Below are positions 1 through 6,266 of a stretch of 6,414 nucleotides of DNA, piece after piece (within the stretch, counting starts at the first letter, position 1; every line of letters starts with the position of its first letter). A program made the position numbers and the translations under genes. The notes under the pieces were generated by a model. That model made no database searches. It saw only the letters and a list, made by a program, of their open reading frames with translations, and was not told the origin of the DNA. Source of the stretch: Planctomycetaceae bacterium (lineage in GTDB: Bacteria > Planctomycetota > Planctomycetia > Pirellulales > Thermoguttaceae); NCBI GenBank assembly GCA_031278315.1, contig JAITKS010000466.1, positions 1 to 6,414 on the forward strand, given 5' to 3'.

Positions 1-3000
1 AAAAATAAACGTCCGCGATGCTGTGAATGAACCGGTAAAATCGTCAACGAACCGCCAGCCGTCATTTGAACTTCACCACTGCCAAGATGAATCGTATAGT
101 CGCCAAGCGTCCCCTTGACCATCGCATGAGATTTCTTTAACGTAACATTTTTGAGTTTGACCAACCGAAGCGTTTCTTCCAAAATTGCAGTACGCATCTC
201 AACTGTTGAAAACGACGCTTCAGGATCAACTCCGCCAACATGCGCAACACTAACCACTAAATCCAAATCTCGCATCACCTCCGAAAAAATAACCGCCGGA
301 ATTTTCGTAATCGGTATCAATTCCAATGTCCGCCGATCAACAAATTCAATCTTTTCAATAGTCGGCGGTTCAATATCAGACGGCATAAACCAATCTGCAT
401 AACAATAAAATTGAACTATTACATCCAACTTGTAAAAAACTTTCTGAAAACCTAACTCAGGATCAATTGTCCAATTACGGTTTTTCAGTAACGCAACCGT
501 TTTCGACGGTTGAACCTGATGTCCGGCATAACGATTAGAATAAGTCTTGACCATCTTTTCATCGGAATTAGGCAAATACAATTCACGGAAAATTTGTTTG
601 AACGGCTGCACAATTTCACGTTCAAAAATTATCTTCTGAAACTCTTTCCAAACCTTCGACTCAAATAAATGAACCGGATGAGCAATCACAACCCGATCTG
701 TTGACTTCAACTTTTTCGTTGCGCTAATCTTGCCGTCAACATCAATAAGTTGTCCGTCCGCAAAAAGTCCGAAATTATTACCGCAACGATAAACCAGCTT
801 CGATAAAATCGGTTTGATTGCCGGATTTTGTGACAAATTACAAAGTTCGTCAACCGTAAATTCCGATTCAAATTGCATTGACTTTTCAAAATTCGTACGG
901 ACATTACGGAATTGCTCACGGAATGTTTTGATAACCTCTTTGAGTTCCTCAACGTAAGCATGTTTTTTGAGTTTCGACGGAACATCTTTTAATTCCGTTC
1001 CGTCTTCTTTGACACTGCGAATTGAAGGCTTTCCGAAATCATCAATCACTACCGACAACTCAAAACCTTCAATCTTTTTCGGAACAATATATTTGACCAA
1101 CTCTTTTGATTTCTCTGTTTCCATTGCCCAAATGAAACGGTCAACATCTTCATAACCGGCAGAACGAGCAAGATTCTGAAACGCAATTTCACAGATTTTG
1201 CCTTCAGATTCTTTGCGCTGTTGCCCGAATTTTTTGCTTTCATTCAGAAATTTTTGAATAAAATTGTAACGTTCCAATTGTTCCTTTTCACCGGCATTGC
1301 CTTTTTTTAACGGCAAAAGAGAATACGCAAGCAAATTGTCTTTGTTACGTTTTTCTGTAACCGATTTTTTTACATCGTTGATTTTCAATTTTCCGCGTAA
1401 AGCGTCAGCAAATATTTGTGCGCGTCGGTGATTGTTTCCGCTGGTGATATATTTTGCGGCGTCGTAAACCATTTGAAAACGTTTTTCGCCAAGCGTTTTG
1501 TAAGCGTCGTTGAACCAATCAATATCAAATGCACCGTCTTTGAATTGCTGCGGTGAAATCGGAGAATACCGTGCGATAATTGATTCTTTTGTTTCGCTCA
1601 TAGATTCATTGATGTGAGCATGAAAATACCAACACGCCGACATCAAACCTTTCCACCCCAAAAATTCTTGTACGAGATCAATCCATTGCGGCGCATACAT
1701 TGCCGCTTCGAGCAATCGTTGTTCGGGAATATCCGCAAACAATTTTGAATCTGCGTTATCCTCCGGTTCGCAAGCCCGCAAAAGTGAACTGAAAACATCA
1801 CTCCGAGAATGTATATCTGACCCATTGTAACCGCGAGTAAACGGCGTTCTATCCATTGCTTTAAGAATACGTACAAAATATCTAATACCTTCAAAATATG
1901 TAATTCTAATTGCCAGATCACTTACTTCTGTTGGTGTATCACCGCGAAGAATTTCTATTTCAAGAATACGATCAATTACTTCGGGAAGTAATTTTTTAAA
2001 GTGCGAATGAATATCCTTATTCATTACATGACTAAAATTACTGCCGGAATATGTAAATTCTACTGCCGAGTGGAATAAGTATGGACTCCGTCGGATTAGC
2101 ATTTCACGTAACAATTCGTCATCGTCAATCAAATTTAATTCACGTGCTTTCTCAAGAACTTCAATTGATTGCGCAACATATCTGTAATTCGACACTTCAT
2201 AAAATTTGTATAAAATATTAAATCGTTTTTCAAATTGTGAGGAATCAACAGGAATGGAAATATGAGATACAGCATTACGAGGTACTGTAAACGGTGGAAT
2301 TGAAAGATCGAATATTGTGTATTCACGTCGGACTTTAAAAATAATCTGCGTAAAGAGATTTTTTGGTGTTGCGCAATAAATCCCAGATAAAATATCAAGC
2401 ATAAAATCTGATTTTACCTCATTGGGAATAAATTCATAAAAAATATCCATAAACGATCCAATAAGCGGACGATAACAGTATTGTGTACTTTTGATATGCT
2501 CACAATACTGTTTCATTTTTTCATCATTCCAGCAAACAGAATTTAACCAATCTTTAAATTCAGATGTATATTTTCCATACTGTCCTACACCTCTACAAAT
2601 CTTATCAAATTCTTCATTAAAAACAGACAATAAGAAAATGCTAAGTAATAGAATATCTTGAGCCGTTAATTTTTGTTCTGTATAAAATTTTTGCCAGACA
2701 TCTCCTAAAACGTAATCTTCCCAATTTTTTGTTTCTTTTTTTCCGTATTTCTTTTCCCGTTCTTCCAATGAATTAATAAATAAGAGGTTTTGCGATGAAC
2801 CGAGTATTCTTATTTGTCCTTCTTCTTCGTGATTATAATGATAGTATCCGGTGTATTCATAATCGCGGTATTGATGAATCAAATTATCAAGATTCAAAAG
2901 AATTTGTTCCAACCGCGGCATTTCTGCTATAAAAATATCAGCAAGCAGTTTGTTTGGTTTTTGGGGTTCGGGAATATTGGCTTTTCCATTTGGGTTACAT

Positions 3001-5078
3001 AAACCAAAACCATTTTCTTTGGTATATTCAACCGTCTTCTTTTCCGTAATTTTTTGTACAAGAATTTCTTCGGCAGAAGATTTTTTTGTTCCTTTTTTCT
3101 TTTCGTTTCCTGCTAAAGTAGCCGTAATTTGCTTGCAAGCCGAAACAACCGTCGCATATTCCTTTTTATCTTTTGACAATTTTTTCGCCTGATCAATCAA
3201 ATCAAGACCCGCAAGACGTTTTTGTTCTTCTTTTGAATTGATCAAACGCTCAATACTTTTTTGCAAATATTCCGGCGATTGTTTCAAAATAAGATTGATA
3301 ATTTCGAGACGGATTTTCGCATCTTTAAACCGAAGAGCAGATTCAAGCGTTTCATATTCTTCCGGCGTGAGAACCGCATCTTTGAACACGTTATCAATTG
3401 CGCCGCGATAATCGCCCCAGTATGGATCACAAAAAAAGTCAATCAGTATTTTTCGGTGCATTGGATTGCCCAATTTTAAAACCGATTTGACCAAATTACT
3501 TTTTACGTATGTATTCATCTTGTTCGAAATGGGAGACAAAAGTATTTGTACATCGGCCTCGTTACATCCAAGAACCGTAACACACGAAATCATTTGGAGA
3601 ATAAAATCGTTTGCGGAAATACGGCGTATGTTTTCATTAAAAACGTCAGGGGCAAATTGTGTTTCTTTTTTCGGAGTTGATTCGGCGAGTTGATTTAATC
3701 GTACAAAAATCTTTCGTATTTCGGTATCACTAAGCCGGCACGGTTCAAAATAATTATCAAAATTCAATTTAAGATCCGATAAATTAAAATTGATTATCTG
3801 TTCGAAAACACCATTGTCTTTTTTATCTGTATTTTTAACGTCACTTTGTAATTTATTATTGGTACGAATTTGTTGTTCGTTTTGCAATAACGAATCAAGT
3901 ATTTCAATGAGTTGAACCCAGAGTTCGAGATCGTCTTCGTCAAGCATTTCAAAAAGGACATCTTTCATCAGTTGCGGATCATCGGTTAATCGCAGAAAAT
4001 ACAACGCAGCAATTTGTTTGTGTTTCTGTTTGCTTTTGACAAGATTTAGTAACGGTTTCCGTGTGTCATCAATTTCACGCAGTCCAATTCCCCAAAGCAT
4101 AACGTATATTTCAATCGGATTATCTGTGTCAAATAATTGGTCAATATTTAACTTGTTTGCGGCAGCATCAACGGCAGTTTCTAAAATTTTATGAATTGTT
4201 TTCGCATTCAATTTAGATGTTAATAATCCCAGCTGTATTCCAATGACACGAACAATAGAGGAGAATCTTTCGAGATTATTTTCAAGAATGAGATTGATCA
4301 TGTAACAAAATCCTTCAATAGAGCATTCATCACACGCTTCGACAATTGTTTGCCGCAAACCTTCTTGTAACTTCGCCGCCAGAAGCAAATCACCAACCCA
4401 TTTATGAGCATCCGCATTTCGGCTGATAAGGATTCCGCGAATAATTTCTTTTGTCAAAAATCCGGTACTGTTATCGCCGTAAATAATTTCTTTGATTCGA
4501 TTTGTAACAAATTCATTGTGTTCATCAAGATCAAGAGCAATCATATTTTGTATCAAACTAGAACCGGTAATTGCTATTACCATTTTTTCTTCAAATTGAT
4601 CTTGATCCGGTTGAATTGAGCGAATGTTGTGTTGTGATTTAATGTAGATATTGAGATATTTTTCAAGGTCAAACCCTATTGATATTGACTTGAAAAAATT
4701 CACGATCAATTCCAATCCATTAGCAAAATAAAGAATAGTATGCTTTTTTGTACGAAAATGATGTTTGTACCAACCTCTTTGGTAAATCGTAATAGTAAGC
4801 CGATTCCAGAGTTTTTCAAACCGTTCCATATTATCATTACCAAACAGGAACGGAATTAATTCCGCACGATTACCGGAAAATACTTCGTTGGGTTGTATTT
4901 TTCCGCTAAACAGTAATCGCGACAATGGACTATTGTTGAGCGAAAGAAAGGAATATTTTTGTTCCCTTCGTAATGTTTTATAAAACGATTGTACGATTTC
5001 CTGATTCTCTTTTTTGAGTGTTGGAATTGCGTTCCTCAATTCGTTGAGGCGGGCTTCAAATTTTTCTTCAAGAGTCAT
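1..5078 (-). CDS. Giant DUF4132-family (MolR/YehI-like) protein, C-terminus cut off by window edge
   Basis: The reading frame is open for 1692 codons from ATG at 5078 to the left edge, with no stop and the same frame at both ends. The start is supported by AGAAGGG eight bases upstream. Residues 1 to about 650 are mostly helical and Leu/Ile-rich, like an alpha-solenoid. A Lys-rich linker lies near 650-680, and another helical region runs to about 1100. Then come family hallmarks: GWKGLMSACWYF near 1142, KKFGQQRKESEG near 1280, NLARSAGYEDVDRFIWAME (1301-1319), AHPVHLF near 1465, ERE.VQPFKQIFRELY near 1490, RYAGHQVQPSK (1516-1526), VAHVGGVDPEASFSTVEMR (1611-1629), and a terminal block with LGSGEVQ and PVHSQHRGRLF (1682-1692). 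From memory these correspond to DUF5724, DUF4132 and the C-terminal DUF7737 region. Relatives continue for only a few tens of residues after the last block. No WGR domain, signal peptide or membrane segment is evident, so it is probably cytoplasmic. Biochemical function is unknown. E. coli MolR was once linked to molybdate regulation, which is weak ground for a role here. Confidence 0.93.
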   Translation of the reverse strand, partial: MTLEEKFEARLNELRNAIPTLKKENQEIVQSFYKTLRREQKYSFLSLNNSPLSRLLFSGKIQPNEVFSGNRAELIPFLFGNDNMERFEKLWNRLTITIYQRGWYKHHFRTKKHTILYFANGLELIVNFFKSISIGFDLEKYLNIYIKSQHNIRSIQPDQDQFEEKMVIAITGSSLIQNMIALDLDEHNEFVTNRIKEIIYGDNSTGFLTKEIIRGILISRNADAHKWVGDLLLAAKLQEGLRQTIVEACDECSIEGFCYMINLILENNLERFSSIVRVIGIQLGLLTSKLNAKTIHKILETAVDAAANKLNIDQLFDTDNPIEIYVMLWGIGLREIDDTRKPLLNLVKSKQKHKQIAALYFLRLTDDPQLMKDVLFEMLDEDDLELWVQLIEILDSLLQNEQQIRTNNKLQSDVKNTDKKDNGVFEQIINFNLSDLKLNFDNYFEPCRLSDTEIRKIFVRLNQLAESTPKKETQFAPDVFNENIRRISANDFILQMISCVTVLGCNEADVQILLSPISNKMNTYVKSNLVKSVLKLGNPMHRKILIDFFCDPYWGDYRGAIDNVFKDAVLTPEEYETLESALRFKDAKIRLEIINLILKQSPEYLQKSIERLINSKEEQKRLAGLDLIDQAKKLSKDKKEYATVVSACKQITATLAGNEKKKGTKKSSAEEILVQKITEKKTVEYTKENGFGLCNPNGKANIPEPQKPNKLLADIFIAEMPRLEQILLNLDNLIHQYRDYEYTGYYHYNHEEEGQIRILGSSQNLLFINSLEEREKKYGKKETKNWEDYVLGDVWQKFYTEQKLTAQDILLLSIFLLSVFNEEFDKICRGVGQYGKYTSEFKDWLNSVCWNDEKMKQYCEHIKSTQYCYRPLIGSFMDIFYEFIPNEVKSDFMLDILSGIYCATPKNLFTQIIFKVRREYTIFDLSIPPFTVPRNAVSHISIPVDSSQFEKRFNILYKFYEVSNYRYVAQSIEVLEKARELNLIDDDELLREMLIRRSPYLFHSAVEFTYSGSNFSHVMNKDIHSHFKKLLPEVIDRILEIEILRGDTPTEVSDLAIRITYFEGIRYFVRILKAMDRTPFTRGYNGSDIHSRSDVFSSLLRACEPEDNADSKLFADIPEQRLLEAAMYAPQWIDLVQEFLGWKGLMSACWYFHAHINESMSETKESIIARYSPISPQQFKDGAFDIDWFNDAYKTLGEKRFQMVYDAAKYITSGNNHRRAQIFADALRGKLKINDVKKSVTEKRNKDNLLAYSLLPLKKGNAGEKEQLERYNFIQKFLNESKKFGQQRKESEGKICEIAFQNLARSAGYEDVDRFIWAMETEKSKELVKYIVPKKIEGFELSVVIDDFGKPSIRSVKEDGTELKDVPSKLKKHAYVEELKEVIKTFREQFRNVRTNFEKSMQFESEFTVDELCNLSQNPAIKPILSKLVYRCGNNFGLFADGQLIDVDGKISATKKLKSTDRVVIAHPVHLFESKVWKEFQKIIFEREIVQPFKQIFRELYLPNSDEKMVKTYSNRYAGHQVQPSKTVALLKNRNWTIDPELGFQKVFYKLDVIVQFYCYADWFMPSDIEPPTIEKIEFVDRRTLELIPITKIPAVIFSEVMRDLDLVVSVAHVGGVDPEASFSTVEMRTAILEETLRLVKLKNVTLKKSHAMVKGTLGDYTIHLGSGEVQMTAGGSLTILPVHSQHRGRLF

Positions 5079-5086
5079 CGTTTTTT

Positions 5087-5093
5087 CCCTTCT
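5087..5093 (-). promoter_or_regulatory. Ribosome binding site of the DUF4132 gene
   Basis: AGAAGGG on the minus strand lies eight bases before the ATG at 5078. It is the only good Shine-Dalgarno-like match near this start. It favours ATG 5078 over the in-frame TTG at 5117, which has no comparable site. Confidence 0.7.
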
Positions 5094-5122
5094 GAAAAAA
5101 AAGTTAGTGCGTTTCAACCAAA

Positions 5123-5138
5123 ATTGATCGAAATCAAT
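5123..5138 (-). promoter_or_regulatory. Leader hairpin with UUCG loop before the DUF4132 gene
   Basis: On the minus strand the sequence reads ATTGAT-TTCG-ATCAAT, a perfect 6-bp stem closing a UUCG tetraloop, 45 bases before the start codon. The stem is AU-rich and the closing pair is U-A, not the especially stable C-G. The structure is therefore modest. It may protect the 5' end of the message or be fortuitous. Confidence 0.35.
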
Positions 5139-5147
5139 AAGTAAGTA

Positions 5148-5153
5148 TTTATA
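5148..5153 (-). promoter_or_regulatory. Possible -10 box for the DUF4132 gene
   Basis: TATAAA on the minus strand would give a leader of about 60 bases. The best -35 in register is TTTAAA with a 16-base spacer, a poor match to TTGACA. An alternative pair, TTGAAA and TAGATT with 17 bases between, lies upstream inside the inverted repeat. Neither is strong, so the promoter of this gene is uncertain. Confidence 0.25.
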
Positions 5154-5177
5154 ACATATCAGCCGAATTTTTAAATG

Positions 5178-5260
5178 GTAATCTATCAGTGGAATGTTTG
5201 TTTTTCAACTTTTTTGGGTAATGAAATTGAAGCCTTTGGGATATTCCACTGATATATTAC
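5178..5260. repeat. 83-bp element bounded by an 18-bp inverted repeat
   Basis: The left arm 5178-5195 (GTAATCTATCAGTGGAAT) and right arm 5243-5260 (ATTCCACTGATATATTAC) are inverted complements with one mismatch in 18; the inner 12 bases match perfectly. They enclose 47 bases of non-coding sequence. The layout resembles a very small MITE-like element or a long-loop hairpin. There is no transposase here. A related copy of the left arm lies at 6136-6166. Confidence 0.7.
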
Positions 5261-5283
5261 GAAAATTCGAATTTCGTTTTTGG

Positions 5284-5310
5284 ACAGGATAAACAGGATT
5301 GACAGGATTT
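5284..5310. repeat. Three-unit 9-bp tandem repeat (ACAGGATNN)
   Basis: ACAGGAT begins at 5284, 5293 and 5302, giving three units of exactly nine bases with variable last two positions (AA, TG, TT). I recall the same ACAGGAT tandem motif from intergenic DNA of many unrelated bacteria. It is non-coding here. Confidence 0.8.
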
Positions 5311-5367
5311 TTAAATTATAAATTAAAAGTAATATATCTGCGGAATAATTTATTGTTATCAGAAACG

Positions 5368-5382
5368 CGGTCGTCTCGACCG
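5368..5382. repeat. GC-rich hairpin (CGGTCG/CGACCG)
   Basis: CGGTCG-TCT-CGACCG is a perfect 6-bp stem with a 3-base loop, standing out in AT-rich surroundings. It lies downstream of the beta-grasp gene but no run of T follows on the minus strand, so it is not a standard intrinsic terminator. It could be a REP-like motif or slow 3'-end decay. Confidence 0.45.
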
Positions 5383-5392
5383 AATCTTAACG

Positions 5393-5417
5393 AAAAAAAC
5401 AAAAAATTGGGGAATTT
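5393..5417 (-). terminator. Weak terminator-like hairpin after the beta-grasp gene
   Basis: About 20 bases past the stop at 5437, the minus strand reads AAATT-CCCC-AATTT and continues into T, G and a run of seven T. The U-rich tail is good but the stem is only five A-T pairs, so termination would be inefficient. The GC hairpin a little further on may assist. Confidence 0.3.
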
Positions 5418-5436
5418 CTTGATCAATCATCAATTA

Positions 5437-5895
5437 TCATGAACATCCGGCTAACATGGTTAATCTTATGAAGGTCAATGTATTTCCGTTGGCAAATGAA
5501 ATGATCTCGTCAAGATTAGTGAGTTCATTATCGTCGCAAAAAACACGGAATAATCCGTCTTCAAATGCCAGCAATGCCGACTCAACCGCTTTATCAGGGT
5601 CTTGTTTTTTGTCGTTATATTTGGCATCGAAACCAACTTTGCCCGTTTCCGCAACAATTTCAAGATCAATCTCCTCGTTTGGATTGTCATTATTGTTGCG
5701 GTTATAGCTGGTCAGATATTTTGTCCAATCTCCTTTGTCATCTTTCCGGTTGAACGCTTCAACACGATCACGGACAATTTGTGTAATCAGTTGACGTAAA
5801 GTTTGAACAGTTTGAGGAATCTCAATTGCCTGTTTTTCGACAACAGGTTTTCGTTTCCCAATCTGTTTAATTTGTACAAAAAGTTGAATCGTCAT
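5437..5895 (-). CDS. Small beta-grasp (ubiquitin/MoaD-like) protein, 152 residues
   Basis: This complete ORF runs from ATG 5895 to TGA 5437. I know no named family for certain, but the plan is that of a beta-grasp fold: strand IQLFVQIKQIG (3-13), strand AIEIP (23-27), then a helix with TLRQLITQIVRDRVEAF (32-48). An Asn/Asp/Lys-rich insert follows (50-100), then helix AVESALLAFEDG, strand LFRVFCDD, and a closing NGNTLTFIRLTMLAG (136-150). The first 45 residues and the final strand resemble MoaD/ThiS, where the tail is ...PPVAGG; here it ends AGCS, so the usual C-terminal Gly-Gly is absent. At 152 residues it is nearly twice the length of MoaD because of the insert. There is no signal peptide. 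No clear Shine-Dalgarno sequence precedes the start; an in-frame stop at 5932-5934 limits alternatives. It is encoded just upstream of the DUF4132 gene, in the same direction. Fold assignment is inference by eye; coding status is firm. Confidence 0.85.
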   Translation of the reverse strand: MTIQLFVQIKQIGKRKPVVEKQAIEIPQTVQTLRQLITQIVRDRVEAFNRKDDKGDWTKYLTSYNRNNNDNPNEEIDLEIVAETGKVGFDAKYNDKKQDPDKAVESALLAFEDGLFRVFCDDNELTNLDEIISFANGNTLTFIRLTMLAGCS

Positions 5896-5928
5896 CTTTT
5901 GAAACTGTTTACAAAAAATACGGACGGA

Positions 5929-5960
5929 AAATCAGTAAATATCAGCGTAAATCTGCGGAC
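5929..5960. repeat. 10-bp-period repeat (ATCAG/ATCTG)
   Basis: ATCAG, ATCAG and ATCTG begin at 5931, 5941 and 5951, exactly ten bases apart, with similar A-rich flanks. It lies in the leader of the beta-grasp gene. The last unit contains ATCTGCGGA, which occurs again at 5336-5344 in the neighbouring spacer. Confidence 0.6.
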
Positions 5961-6021
5961 AAAAATAGACAATTACTGAAAATCTGTTCGTTTTTTACAT
6001 CAAAAAATACAGTATCGGTTG

Positions 6022-6049
6022 ATTGTAAAGTTTACAAACCGTCTGTCAA
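6022..6049 (-). promoter_or_regulatory. Sigma-70-like promoter of the beta-grasp gene
   Basis: On the minus strand TTGACA (6044-6049, perfect -35 consensus) is followed after 16 bases by TACAAT (6022-6027, five of six to TATAAT). Transcription would begin near 6015, leaving a leader of about 120 bases before ATG 5895. This is the best promoter in the window. It implies that the beta-grasp gene can be expressed independently of the gene at 6267. Confidence 0.65.
6023..6037. promoter_or_regulatory. Perfect palindrome over the -10 box, candidate operator
   Basis: TTGTAAA-G-TTTACAA is a perfect 7-1-7 inverted repeat. It covers most of the -10 box and enters the spacer, the position where a dimeric repressor would block RNA polymerase. 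The 9-mer GTTTACAAA from its right half recurs at 5907-5915, just before the start codon. No regulator gene is visible in the window, so the binding protein is unknown. Confidence 0.45.
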
Positions 6050-6135
6050 TATTCGCAACAATACCCCAAAAATTAATTTTTATCAAAAAAATTTTTGTAT
6101 CTATTCAGTAACGATTCTATTGTTTATTATTAGGC

Positions 6136-6166
6136 GTAATTATTCAGTGGAATTTTTGTTTTTCGA
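6136..6166. repeat. Second copy of the inverted-repeat arm, direct orientation
   Basis: This 31-base stretch matches 5178-5208 at 27 positions and shares the unbroken cores TCAGTGGAAT and TTTGTTTTTC. It lies 958 bases from the first copy in the same orientation, so the two copies bracket the beta-grasp gene and its promoter. No matching right arm (ATTCCACTGA) was found near it. Confidence 0.65.
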
Positions 6167-6266
6167 TCTGAACCCGGTTAGGGGCAGCATTGTTGTTGAT
6201 AGTAGAGAGTTGATCGTATTTGCGTGCGGATTTTAGCGGAATGATCGCTAATCGCTCGTAACACTC

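Larger units (their letters stand above)
5079..5436. other. Intergenic region between the beta-grasp gene and the DUF4132 gene
   Basis: These 358 bases hold no credible gene on either strand. They contain, from left to right, the leader of the DUF4132 gene with a hairpin (5123-5138) and a weak promoter candidate, an 18-bp inverted repeat (5178-5260), a near-palindrome around ATTCGAAT (5259-5277), a 9-bp tandem repeat (5284-5310), a GC hairpin (5368-5382) and a weak terminator-like structure just after the beta-grasp gene. The density of repeats suggests this spacer collects small mobile or replication-slippage elements. Confidence 0.8.
5896..6266. other. Intergenic region upstream of the beta-grasp gene
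   Basis: These 371 bases hold no credible gene. They carry a 10-bp-period repeat (5929-5960), a promoter with an overlapping palindrome (6022-6049), a very AT-rich stretch (6061-6130), a second copy of the inverted-repeat arm (6136-6166), and a less AT-rich stretch (6167-6266) that I could not assign. No T-tailed hairpin terminator is visible after the stop at 6267. Confidence 0.75.

Noticed and set aside
151..4619. Many short ORFs on both strands within this span
   Set aside because: All lie in other frames of the DUF4132 gene, whose own frame is uninterrupted and carries conserved family motifs. They lack recognisable products and convincing start signals.
1..5078. A frameshift or fusion of several genes in the giant ORF
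   Set aside because: The frame is the same at the ATG and at the last family motifs, and no stop or restart was found. Length near 1700 residues is plausible for DUF4132 proteins with long helical N-terminal regions.
5115..5117. TTG start upstream of ATG 5078
   Set aside because: In frame, but without a ribosome binding site, while ATG 5078 has AGAAGGG at a good distance.
5284..5310. CRISPR array
   Set aside because: The units are 9 bp with no unique spacers and there are no cas genes.
5079..5436. tRNA or riboswitch in the spacer
   Set aside because: No cloverleaf, TTCGA arm in context or known aptamer core could be found; ATTCGAAT at 5265 is part of a simple near-palindrome.
5456..5799. 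Plus- and minus-strand ORFs overlapping the beta-grasp gene
   Set aside because: They are shadows. The minus-strand frame 5437-5895 has a sensible fold pattern, a full start and stop and an upstream promoter; the others do not.
6234..6250. Terminator hairpin TAGCG/CGCTA after the unknown gene
   Set aside because: The stem is only five pairs with a seven-base loop, and on the minus strand it is followed by A-rich sequence and not a T run.
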